The notes: a model not told the origin generated them from the sequence alone. A stretch of DNA of 14,257 nucleotides from Candidatus Curtissbacteria bacterium (GCA_030688205.1 JAUYIQ010000080.1:1-14257), one strand, 5' to 3'; shown: positions 7,397 to 13,540, counted from the stretch's first letter. Translations and numbers: made by a program.

Positions 7397-7735
7397 TCAA
7401 AGATCCGGGGTTAGACTCCTAGCTCTTTCTCTTGCTTCCTCTGCCAAACTATTTTCTCCTATTTGTTCATATAAAACCGAAAGTCTCAACCAAGCGGCTA
7501 CATAATCAGGCCTGGCTGTCAAAACCGCTTTTGTCCTTTTGATTTCCTCGTTAATCCCCTCCCTGTTAATAGTCGAATTACTGAGATCAGGTTGCTCACC
7601 GGACAAACCCAAAACCTTGCTATTTTTGCTTTCATCTCCCATAGCCAGCGCCATACCGAATGAAGCAACAATTAAAAGAATTAAAATTATGCGGGGAATA
7701 ATGCGGAAATAATGCGGTAATACTAAGAGGGCCAT
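7397..7735 (-). CDS. Small membrane-anchored TPR-like protein
   Basis: This predicted 112-residue protein has an N-terminal hydrophobic segment (about residues 9-31, YFRIIPRIILILLIVASFG) and a low-complexity linker. One tetratricopeptide-like repeat sits at about 75-110: PDYVAAWLRLSVLYEQIGE, then AEEARERARSLTP. A single TPR is few for a scaffold, so it may bind a partner or be the remnant of a larger protein. The ATG at 7735 lies inside the last codons of valS, overlapping it by 13 bases in another frame, so translational coupling is likely. The N-terminal codons cover three copies of an 11-12 base repeat. An alternative start at M28 (MALAMGDESK) would remove the membrane segment. There is no clue to its specific partner; the name is descriptive. 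Confidence 0.65.
   Translation of the reverse strand: MALLVLPHYFRIIPRIILILLIVASFGMALAMGDESKNSKVLGLSGEQPDLSNSTINREGINEEIKRTKAVLTARPDYVAAWLRLSVLYEQIGENSLAEEARERARSLTPDL
7685..7717. repeat. 11-12 base direct repeat at the valS/TPR junction
   Basis: AATAATGCGG occurs at 7697-7706 and 7708-7717, with a one-mismatch copy (AATTATGCGG) at 7685-7694. The spacings are 12 and 11 bases. The copies encode the start of the TPR protein (LPHYFRIIPRIIL) immediately after the valS stop. Confidence 0.6.
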
Positions 7736-9828
7736 TCCTCTAACATTATAGAAGTTTTTGTCTTATCAAACATCTGATAAATCTCCTCGGTTAAATATGG
7801 CATAAAGGGGTGCAAAACAATAAGAACATTTTTCAAAACATACTCCAGAGTCATTTGCGCCTCACCCCTCCTACTCTTGGATTTTTCAATGTATTTATCG
7901 GCAAGATCATGCCAGACGAAGTTGTATATGTCATCTACTGCCAAGTGAAGCTCAAGACTTTCCAAATTCTTCGTCACTTGTTTTATCAGTTTTTCCAATT
8001 CTTCCTTTATCCACTTGTCATCTTTGTTTTTCGACTGTAGACCGTAGACTGTAGACCGTAGACTGTTTGTATCCTGAGGTTTCAACTCAAGCACAAACTT
8101 TGCGATATTTCTAATTTTTGTCCCAAAATTCCTGAAGTTTTTCCCACGCTCATCCAAAATCTGTTTAGATACCCGTCCGTCTCTCCCTGGAATGCTGTAT
8201 GTATAAAGCGCCATTCTTGTTGCATCCACTCCCCATTGGTCGATCAAATATATTGGGTCGATGCCGTTTCCAAGAGACTTAGAAAACTTTCTCCCTTGTA
8301 AGTCGCGAAGCATTCCATGGAAAAACATAGTTTTAAATGGTACTTGTCTTGTGAAGTAGTTGGAAATCATAATCATTCTGGCAATCCACAAATATTTAAT
8401 CTCCGGCGCGCTAATTTCAAAATCCCAAGGAAAGTATCTTTCAAATTCCTTTGTCTTTTCAGGTTTACCCTGAGCGTTAGCGAAGGGCCACCCAAGGGTC
8501 GAAAGTGGCCAAAGGCCAGAAGAAAACCAGGTATCTAAAACCTGTTCGTCTTGCTTCCAACCTTCACCGGGAGACTCTTGCGAAACTTTCATTTCCTTTC
8601 CCTTATACCAAACTGGGATTCTATGCCCCCACCACAAAGATCTCGAAATACACCAATCATGAATATCGGAAAGCCACTCTGTGAGAATCTTCTTATAGTT
8701 AGGTGGAAAAAATTCAATTTCACCCGCGTCAATTACTTTGACTGCCGCCTTTGCCATTTCAGAAACATTTACAAACCACTCCTCAGAAATTATCGGCTCA
8801 ACGGTCGATTTGCATCTTTCGCAAACGGAAACATTATGAACATACTCTTCCTCTTTGACTAAAATTCCTTTTTCTCTAAGTTCCGGGAGCATTGCTTCCC
8901 TTGCCGCAGCAACTTTCATACCGGCGTACTTTCCGGCAACATCTGTTAGTTTTCCTTCCTTGTTAATCACATGAATAATCGGAAGGTTATTGCGCTTACC
9001 AATTTCATAGTCAGTAAAATCGTGACCGGGAGTTACCTTGATAACTCCAGTGCCAAATTTTGGGTCAACGGCATCATCGGCAATAACTCTCATCATCTTT
9101 TTCCCATGCAGAGTTTCAATTTCAAATTCGCGTCCGACATAGTCTTTGTATCGCGCGTCTTTGGGGTTAACTGCCATCGCCGTGTCGCCAAACTTTGTTT
9201 CCGGCCGGACTGTAGCAAGAGTTAAAGGCCCGTATTTCAAGTAATAAAGCTTTTCTTTCCGCTGTTCATACTCCACCTCCACGTCCTCTATTGCCGTTTG
9301 GTCGCGGGGACACCATTGCACAATATATGGGCCTCTATAAATTAATCCCTTATCAAAGTATGTTTTAAATTCTTCAAAAACTGCATTTTGACATTTCTCA
9401 TCCAAAGTAAAAACTTCCCGGCTCCAATCCGCCGAAAGTCCCATCATTCGCCAACTCCCCGAAACAGATTTGTAAATATCTTCTTTAAATTCCCAAGCCT
9501 TTTTCAACCATTCATCCCGCCCCAGTTTTTGCTTTGTTAGTCCCTCACGAGAAAGTTTTTTGTCGAATGTTGATTCAAATTGAATGCCGGCATGGTCGAC
9601 TCCGGGTAACAACAAAACATCAAAACCCTGCATTCTTTTAAATCTTGCAAGAGCATCTAAAATTGAATGCTGCATTGCATGACCCAGATGAAGTTCTCCC
9701 GTTAAATTTGGCGGAGGAATAAGTAAAGAGTATTTTGGTTTTTTAGAATTTAGATCAGCGGAAAATATTTTTTCCTTTTCCCAAAAATCGTAAATATCTT
9801 TTTCGTTTATAAATATTTTCTTTGTCAA
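7723..9828 (-). CDS. valS: Valine--tRNA ligase, short form lacking the C-terminal arm
   Basis: This class I synthetase charges tRNA-Val. The order of elements is canonical: PPNLTGELHLGHAMQH with HLGH at 47-50, the CP1 editing region with GTGVIKVTPGHDFTDYEIG, the core signature DWCISRSLWWGHRIPVWY, DTWFSSGLWPLSTLGWP, and the KMSKS equivalent KFSKS at 514-518. It ends with the start of the anticodon-binding helical bundle (LHPFMPYLTEEIYQMF, then EEWPS) at residue 701. Typical bacterial ValRS runs to about 880-950 residues, so the last helices and coiled-coil arm are absent. Two repeat-derived inserts occur: FANAQGKP (449-456) and a heptad tract (about 588-599), both where the family is variable. 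The TTG start at 9828 is supported by AAAGGA seven bases upstream; the nearer ATG is out of frame. It lies in an operon behind tsaD. Confidence 0.95.
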   Translation of the reverse strand: MTKKIFINEKDIYDFWEKEKIFSADLNSKKPKYSLLIPPPNLTGELHLGHAMQHSILDALARFKRMQGFDVLLLPGVDHAGIQFESTFDKKLSREGLTKQKLGRDEWLKKAWEFKEDIYKSVSGSWRMMGLSADWSREVFTLDEKCQNAVFEEFKTYFDKGLIYRGPYIVQWCPRDQTAIEDVEVEYEQRKEKLYYLKYGPLTLATVRPETKFGDTAMAVNPKDARYKDYVGREFEIETLHGKKMMRVIADDAVDPKFGTGVIKVTPGHDFTDYEIGKRNNLPIIHVINKEGKLTDVAGKYAGMKVAAAREAMLPELREKGILVKEEEYVHNVSVCERCKSTVEPIISEEWFVNVSEMAKAAVKVIDAGEIEFFPPNYKKILTEWLSDIHDWCISRSLWWGHRIPVWYKGKEMKVSQESPGEGWKQDEQVLDTWFSSGLWPLSTLGWPFANAQGKPEKTKEFERYFPWDFEISAPEIKYLWIARMIMISNYFTRQVPFKTMFFHGMLRDLQGRKFSKSLGNGIDPIYLIDQWGVDATRMALYTYSIPGRDGRVSKQILDERGKNFRNFGTKIRNIAKFVLELKPQDTNSLRSTVYGLQSKNKDDKWIKEELEKLIKQVTKNLESLELHLAVDDIYNFVWHDLADKYIEKSKSRRGEAQMTLEYVLKNVLIVLHPFMPYLTEEIYQMFDKTKTSIMLEEWPS
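8031..8065. repeat. Heptad tract D (TAGACTG/TAGACCG units) inside valS
   Basis: Five units of 7 bases alternate TAGACTG and TAGACCG, the first unit being TCGACTG. Read on the minus strand they encode about residues 588-599 (NSLRSTVYGLQS) of ValRS, in the linker between the catalytic part and the anticodon-binding helices. Confidence 0.8.
8468..8487. repeat. CCCTGAGC...GCGAAGGG repeat-like word inside valS
   Basis: The word runs CCCTGAGCG, TTA, GCGAAGGG on the plus strand and is read on the minus strand as PFANAQG in valS. Nearby family-typical sequence would run directly from LGWP to the acidic segment before RYFPW, so about nine residues look inserted. From memory, dispersed words of the form CCTGAGC...CGAAGG occur in many environmental genomes and often leave peptides such as FDxAQG in proteins. 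Only one copy is present in this window. Confidence 0.5.
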
Positions 9829-9835
9829 AATATCA

Positions 9836-9841
9836 TCCTTT
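9836..9841 (-). promoter_or_regulatory. Shine-Dalgarno site of valS deciding the TTG start
   Basis: The minus strand reads AAAGGA, then seven bases, then TTG. The ATG overlapping the end of this site is followed in its own frame by a stop after two codons, so TTG at 9828 is the start. Confidence 0.6.
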
Positions 9842-9842
9842 C

Positions 9843-9912
9843 CACGTGCGAGTAAATTTTACCACTTATAATTTTAAAATTCGTCTCGGTATTTTACTCT
9901 GACCGTCACGTG
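9843..9912. other. Nested 70-nt imperfect palindrome upstream of valS
   Basis: Four inverted elements share one centre near 9875: CACGTG (9843-9848 with 9907-9912), GAGTAAA/TTTACTC (9850-9856 with 9893-9899), ACC/GGT (9861-9863 with 9888-9890) and the perfect palindrome AATTTTAAAATT (9870-9881). On the minus strand this hairpin would end just before the valS Shine-Dalgarno site. It could be a leader structure controlling valS, a protein-binding palindrome or the relic of a small mobile element. There is no U-tract, so it is not a typical intrinsic terminator. The gap also holds the stem pair at 9944-10040; no gene was found in it. Confidence 0.5.
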
Positions 9913-9943
9913 CAAAGATTGCCGAAATTTGAGTCGGTACTTG

Positions 9944-10040
9944 CCCCGTCAAAAGTTTGGTGATTTAGCCAAGAATGGTTTTGAAACTTATCCACAATTA
10001 TCGAACTGAGTAACCAATTCCAAGAATACTTTTGATGGGG
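9944..10040. other. Long-range 13-nt inverted repeat between tsaD and valS
   Basis: CCCCGTCAAAAGT (9944-9956) is the reverse complement of ACTTTTGATGGGG (10028-10040) except at one position. In plus-strand RNA that position is a G-U pair; in minus-strand RNA it is an A-C mismatch. A second short pair, TTGGT (9957-9961) with ACCAA (10012-10016), lies inside it. The enclosed loop contains a single TTATCCACA word (9988-9996) that matches a DnaA box. The arrangement suggests a structured transcript or a palindromic relic; function is unknown. Confidence 0.45.
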
Positions 10041-10050
10041 TGGATATTCT

Positions 10051-11055
10051 TTAAAAATATAAACCGGGAACGGCAGAGATATTAAGTGGATTATTAGATT
10101 GCCGTTTGTAGTACGCCGCGGCAGCTATCATTACTCCATTATCTACAGATAAATTTTTTGGAGGAAAGAAAACAGCAAATTTATTTTTCTGTCCAATGGC
10201 CGACATCCGAATCCTGAGTGCTGAATTTGCGGAAACTCCTCCACCAACGACAATAGATTTCACTTTATATTTTTTTGCAGCCTTTAAAGTTTTTGTTACC
10301 AGCACATCGAAAACCGCGTTCTGAAATTCATAAGCAATCTCCGCTTTACTGTTTACCGTCAACGGTGAACTGTTAACTGTATTTACTACCGCAGTCTTGA
10401 GTCCGGAAAAAGAAAAATCGAAATTCTCATCACTAATCATCGGCCTTGGTAATCTAACTGTTTTTTGTAAACTGTCAACTGTAAACTGTTTGGCGACTCG
10501 CTCTATTTCCGGACCTCCGGGATAACCAAGTCCTAAAACCCTGGCAACTTTGTCAAAAGCCTCTCCAGCCGCATCATCCAAAGTTCCACCTAGCCATCTG
10601 TACTTCTTGTGGTCTGTCATTAAAATCAAATCCGTATGCCCTCCGGAAACAATCAAGGCAATTAAGGGGAATGAAGGATGTTTTCGGTTTCCAATCCAAT
10701 TGGCGTATATGTGTGCCACAAGGTGGTTGATAGAAATTAACGGTTTTTTAAAAACCAACGATATAGTCTTTGCAGTTTCGACACCAATCAGCAATGAGCC
10801 AATAAGTCCGGGACCATTGGCAACAGCAATTGCATCTAAATCTTGATACTTGATACTAGAGACTTGAAACACTTCTTGAAGTGCCGGAATGATGCTTCGA
10901 ATCTGATCTCTTGCCGCAACTTCCGGAACTATTCCTCCATATTTCTGGTGCATGGATGCAGAACTAGCAACAACGTTTGCAAGAATCTGCCGCCCATCCC
11001 GAACAATGCCAACTCCCGTCTCATCACAAGTGGTTTCAATTCCAAGAATAATCAT
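10051..11055 (-). CDS. tsaD: tRNA N6-threonylcarbamoyladenosine transferase TsaD
   Basis: TsaD, with TsaB and TsaE, transfers threonylcarbamoyl to A37 of tRNAs reading ANN codons (t6A). The 334-residue length is normal. The N terminus MIILGIETTCDETGVGIV is the ASKHA nucleotide-binding signature. H111 and H115 (HLVAHIYANW) and D305 (LSVDNGVMIA) are the expected metal ligands. IVSGGHTDL, GEAFDKVARVLGLGYPGGPEIE and FDFSFSGLKTAV are further family blocks. Three surface-loop regions are encoded by heptanucleotide repeat tracts: about residues 62-74 (QVSSIKYQ), 190-201 (FTVDSLQKTV) and 226-237 (NTVNSSPLTVNS). The conserved blocks around them are intact, so the enzyme should be functional. It lies in the minus-strand operon, 49 bases after the DUF192 gene and upstream of valS. 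The ATG at 11055 begins the first beta strand. Confidence 0.96.
   Translation of the reverse strand: MIILGIETTCDETGVGIVRDGRQILANVVASSASMHQKYGGIVPEVAARDQIRSIIPALQEVFQVSSIKYQDLDAIAVANGPGLIGSLLIGVETAKTISLVFKKPLISINHLVAHIYANWIGNRKHPSFPLIALIVSGGHTDLILMTDHKKYRWLGGTLDDAAGEAFDKVARVLGLGYPGGPEIERVAKQFTVDSLQKTVRLPRPMISDENFDFSFSGLKTAVVNTVNSSPLTVNSKAEIAYEFQNAVFDVLVTKTLKAAKKYKVKSIVVGGGVSANSALRIRMSAIGQKNKFAVFFPPKNLSVDNGVMIAAAAYYKRQSNNPLNISAVPGLYF
10345..10379. repeat. Heptad tract E inside tsaD
   Basis: Five units of period 7 such as TTTACTG, TGAACTG and TTAACTG. On the minus strand they encode TsaD residues about 226-237, where TVNSSPL is followed by TVNS: a seven-residue period, as expected for three heptads per seven codons. 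Confidence 0.7.
10454..10488. repeat. Heptad tract F inside tsaD
   Basis: Five units of period 7, the clearest being TAAACTG, TCAACTG and TAAACTG. They encode TsaD residues about 190-201 (FTVDSLQKTV), just before the conserved RLPRPM block. Confidence 0.7.
10835..10869. repeat. Heptad tract G (CTTGATA units) inside tsaD
   Basis: Units CTTGATA twice, then CTAGAGA and CTTGAAA, with TCTAAAT before them. They encode TsaD residues about 62-74 (QVSSIKYQDLD), at the loop that in most TsaD proteins precedes the IDAIAV strand. Confidence 0.65.
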
Positions 11056-11068
11056 GCATCGAATTAAT

Positions 11069-11103
11069 CTTACTAATCCCTAGTGGCTAGTTGCTAGTGC
11101 CTA
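11069..11103. repeat. Heptad tract H (NNNNCTA units) between tsaD and DUF192
   Basis: Five 7-base units ending in CTA, for example GTGGCTA and GTTGCTA, or GCAACTA when phased on ACT on the minus strand. They lie between the tsaD start and the DUF192 stop. Confidence 0.65.
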
Positions 11104-11104
11104 A

Positions 11105-11614
11105 TTAGAGTTCGAAGTTTACCTGATCGCCAATTTGAAGTCCATTCAAAGATGCTATACCGGCATTAGTTTCAAGTACGTAAAGAGCATCACTCCTTGG
11201 TTTATATCGGGTCAGCTGACTGTCGCTTTTTTTAGGCTCTGGCGGAACACTTGCTAAGATATCAACTATCCTTTTGTTTTCATCCATCCAAATTATATCT
11301 ATGGCAAACTTCACGTCCTTCATCCAAAAAACATATGGGCCTTTTGTATCGAAAACAAAGAGCAAACCTTGATTAAGAGCAAGTGTGTCGCGCCCGCCCA
11401 ATCCTTTTTTCCTATCCGAAGCTTTAGAAGCAATTTGAGCATCAATATTTAAGTTTCGAACACTAACAGCGACATTACCCGAAAGTTTTTTTGAAGGACT
11501 AGCATTGGGTGTTGACTGATCCACAAAATTCATACTGCTGTAAGAACGCCCAAAAACCAAAATAACTACAATAAACAAAAAAAGTCCAATAATAATTGCA
11601 AGATCCTTTTTCAT
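11105..11614 (-). CDS. DUF192 family protein, membrane-anchored
   Basis: The 169-residue product has a basic start (MKKD) and one N-terminal hydrophobic helix (about 5-21), so it is probably exported and membrane-tethered or cleaved. A Ser/Pro-rich linker follows. The DUF192 domain spans about 48-169, with the family blocks RKKGLGGRDTLALNQGLLFVF (69-89), PYVFWMKDVKFAIDIIWMD (93-111), IVDILASVPP (116-125) and ALYVLETNAGIASLNGLQIGD (143-163). The biochemical function of the family is not established; a small extracytoplasmic beta-barrel-like fold is expected. The gene sits between VanW and tsaD on the same strand. The whole 64-base gap to the VanW stop is a heptad repeat tract, which leaves no Shine-Dalgarno site but does contain TATAAT. 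Confidence 0.88.
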   Translation of the reverse strand: MKKDLAIIIGLFLFIVVILVFGRSYSSMNFVDQSTPNASPSKKLSGNVAVSVRNLNIDAQIASKASDRKKGLGGRDTLALNQGLLFVFDTKGPYVFWMKDVKFAIDIIWMDENKRIVDILASVPPEPKKSDSQLTRYKPRSDALYVLETNAGIASLNGLQIGDQVNFEL

Positions 11615-11684
11615 ACTTAATACTAAATACTTAATACATTATACCCGACACCAGATACCCGACACCCGACACCCGATACTATCC
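11615..11684. repeat. Heptad tract I (ACTTAAT then ACCCGAC units)
   Basis: Ten consecutive 7-base units, all beginning AC. The first four are AT-rich (ACTTAAT type) and most of the rest are GC-rich (ACCCGAC type). The tract begins at the base next to the DUF192 start codon and reaches the VanW stop codon, so the intergenic gap is entirely repeat. Confidence 0.8.
11638..11643 (-). promoter_or_regulatory. Consensus -10 box inside a heptad tract, upstream of DUF192
   Basis: The minus strand reads a perfect TATAAT, 23 bases before the DUF192 ATG. Transcription would start inside the repeat tract and give a leader of roughly 17 bases. The matching -35 region is G-rich repeat sequence (about GGTGTC) and does not fit the consensus. 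The box arises where two different repeat unit types meet, so chance is possible. Confidence 0.3.
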
Positions 11685-13508
11685 TCCGGTGCCAATGAGA
11701 AATACTGCTTGCCAAGGTCTATACACAGATTTAAAGGTTTCGTCAATTAGGATTTGGTCTCCCTTAAAAACTTTTCTTCCAAAAATAGACGTAGCTCCTT
11801 GTGCAGAAAAATCAACCTGCTTCTTTGTACCTTTTGGAAGCGATGGATCGTCCTGGAATACATCCGGTGGGGCGGGCTTAAAGTTGGAAACAACCGGCGT
11901 CGAAATTTCTACTTTTCTTCCGTCACCTGTGCCGTAGATGTCAACTTCCAATTTTGCATTCGAATTGTCGATTAATGTCTGAACCAAAATGGCATGGCTT
12001 GTGTCATTTTTAAATACTAAATCAACAGAAGGTGACCAAACAGTAGCATCCATACCCGGTTTAAATCCCCGTTGTTCGTAGTAACCCACTCTATATGCGT
12101 GGGCAGTTCTGGAAACTATTGGAAGTCCGGAAGCCAAAGCAGCCCTGAAAACCGTAGTAGAAACCTGGCAAATTCCGCCACCGTCATCTAAAACGGTTCT
12201 ACCTGATGATATTACATAGGCCTGTTTGTAACCGGTTGCCCCGGAAACCTCACCGACCGATTTGTTAAAAGAAAATACTTCACCGCTTTTAACGATCGTT
12301 CCGTTTATCCTGCTTGCACCAAGACCGACATTGTAAGCGCGGTTAGGTATAGACCCTGCAAAATACGAAACTCCGCGGCCGATCAACTCTTTTATACCGA
12401 GGGAATTTATTTCATCATTAGCGATTTTTGCACGAACAACACTAACCGGCAGATTTATAGTCAAATTACCTTCAGCAGAGATATTTTCAACAGAAACGGC
12501 ATCGGCAATAAGTTTGAAAGTTGTGTCAGAGTCCAGTTTCTGGCCGTCTTGAGCCGGCTTAAATTCCCTAACTTTTCCGCCTTCAAAAACTAGCGTCGCA
12601 TCAATTTTTTCCTGATCTACTGAATCTGCAATTTCACTCACATAATTTCTGATATATGAATCGTCAACGCTTACCTCTAGCTCACTATCCAAATTTCCAC
12701 CAAAACTTTTAACCACCAGAGCACTCTCACCAATGGAAAATTTTGAAACATAACCGTTCTCCATCAACTTTGGATAAAACCTCAAAACGGAAAGAAGAGT
12801 ATTTCCGGATAGTTTCCAGGTATTGACTCCATAAGCAAGAACAATTTTTTGGTTATTCAGTCGCTTTACCTTATCCAAAGCTTTATCTGTTTTATCCTTC
12901 GAAACAACTGGTAAATCGGGCAAAATATAAACGTCAACAGGTCCAGTTGCCGTGCCATTTACCCTATCTCGTAAATCCTGCGCCAACTTAACCTTATCAA
13001 CCTGCATACCGGGTTTCTCCTCTATCACTTTTGCCTCACGATCAAAAGTTATGGTCGCATTTTTTGCAGGTTGAGTGTCGCCGGCGGTAATGTCGTCTAT
13101 TTTTTTGGAAAGTTCAGAAAAATCTACAACGGCGACCGTATCAACGTTATGAGAATTTATAAAAGAGTTAATTCTATCTCGGCTGTCTTGGGCAAAATTA
13201 CCACTTCTTCCATACGAATACGCATTGTTGGCGGTTTTCTCTTCATTTACAGTAATTCCCAAATCGCTAGCTTTAAGTGCTACCTCTCTCAACCCGCCGT
13301 CAGGCGTATGAACCAGAAACAAAATATCACTCCCAATAAAAATACGCGACCTTTCCTCCACAATCGCCAAAACCGCATCGCTTGATATACCAGAAACATC
13401 TAGTCCAACTACATTAACCCCCCTAAGCACCTTATCCCGAAAGTAAAAGTTCGCAATAAGCCCAAGAAAAACTAAGGGTAAAAATACAAAACGCAAAGCA
13501 TAAATCAT
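11679..13508 (-). CDS. VanW family protein with peptidoglycan-binding-like repeats
   Basis: This is a 609-residue exported envelope protein. An uncleaved signal or TM helix lies at about 5-22. Two copies of a PG_binding_4-like module follow, each ending in a gk-v-E-kPg pattern: about 35-185 (TFDREAKVIEEKPGMQVD) and 220-345 (LVFEGGKVREFKPAQDGQ). The VanW domain spans about 380-512, with the hallmark DDGGGICQVSTTVFRAALASG (441-461), then RTAHAYRVGYYEQRGFKPGMDATVW. The C-terminal part (about 545-609) looks like a G5-type domain, ending QAVFLIGTGG. VanW occurs in some vancomycin-resistance clusters but is widespread elsewhere; its exact role is unknown, and a cell-wall-associated function is inferred from the modules. 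The ATG at 13508 starts the operon with DUF192 and tsaD. This presence alone does not indicate antibiotic resistance. Confidence 0.92.
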   Translation of the reverse strand: MIYALRFVFLPLVFLGLIANFYFRDKVLRGVNVVGLDVSGISSDAVLAIVEERSRIFIGSDILFLVHTPDGGLREVALKASDLGITVNEEKTANNAYSYGRSGNFAQDSRDRINSFINSHNVDTVAVVDFSELSKKIDDITAGDTQPAKNATITFDREAKVIEEKPGMQVDKVKLAQDLRDRVNGTATGPVDVYILPDLPVVSKDKTDKALDKVKRLNNQKIVLAYGVNTWKLSGNTLLSVLRFYPKLMENGYVSKFSIGESALVVKSFGGNLDSELEVSVDDSYIRNYVSEIADSVDQEKIDATLVFEGGKVREFKPAQDGQKLDSDTTFKLIADAVSVENISAEGNLTINLPVSVVRAKIANDEINSLGIKELIGRGVSYFAGSIPNRAYNVGLGASRINGTIVKSGEVFSFNKSVGEVSGATGYKQAYVISSGRTVLDDGGGICQVSTTVFRAALASGLPIVSRTAHAYRVGYYEQRGFKPGMDATVWSPSVDLVFKNDTSHAILVQTLIDNSNAKLEVDIYGTGDGRKVEISTPVVSNFKPAPPDVFQDDPSLPKGTKKQVDFSAQGATSIFGRKVFKGDQILIDETFKSVYRPWQAVFLIGTGG

Positions 13509-13528
13509 CGTAACCGCAAATCAGTCAA

Positions 13529-13540
13529 TATGATATCATA
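13529..13540. promoter_or_regulatory. Palindromic double -10 (TATGATATCATA) between divergent genes
   Basis: This perfect 12-base palindrome reads TATGAT on both strands, one mismatch from the -10 consensus. It lies in the 37-base gap between the VanW and solute-binding protein starts. On the minus strand it gives a leader of about 20 bases; on the plus strand the start codon follows the box by only 11 bases, so that transcript would be nearly leaderless. Neither -35 is convincing. A dimeric repressor site is an alternative reading. Confidence 0.45.

Noticed and set aside
7723..7735. A frameshift truncating valS, with the C-terminal arm in another frame
   Set aside because: The DNA after the stop encodes a TM/TPR protein and no ValRS-like arm residues are seen in any frame, so a simple frameshift does not explain it.
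9988..9996. A perfect DnaA box (TTATCCACA), possibly a replication origin
   Set aside because: Only one box is present, with no dnaA or dnaN gene, no box cluster and no AT-rich unwinding run; a single match is likely chance.
9829..10050. A T-box leader controlling valS
   Set aside because: The conserved T-box bulge signature near AGGGTGGNACCGCG and a following terminator are not found on the minus strand.
11615..11684. A CRISPR array, suggested by repeated short units
   Set aside because: Units are 7 bases with no spacers between them and no cas genes nearby; the period is contiguous.
11679..13508. VanW as evidence of vancomycin resistance
   Set aside because: No vanH, vanA/B, vanX or regulator genes are present, and VanW domains are common in envelope proteins of unrelated bacteria.
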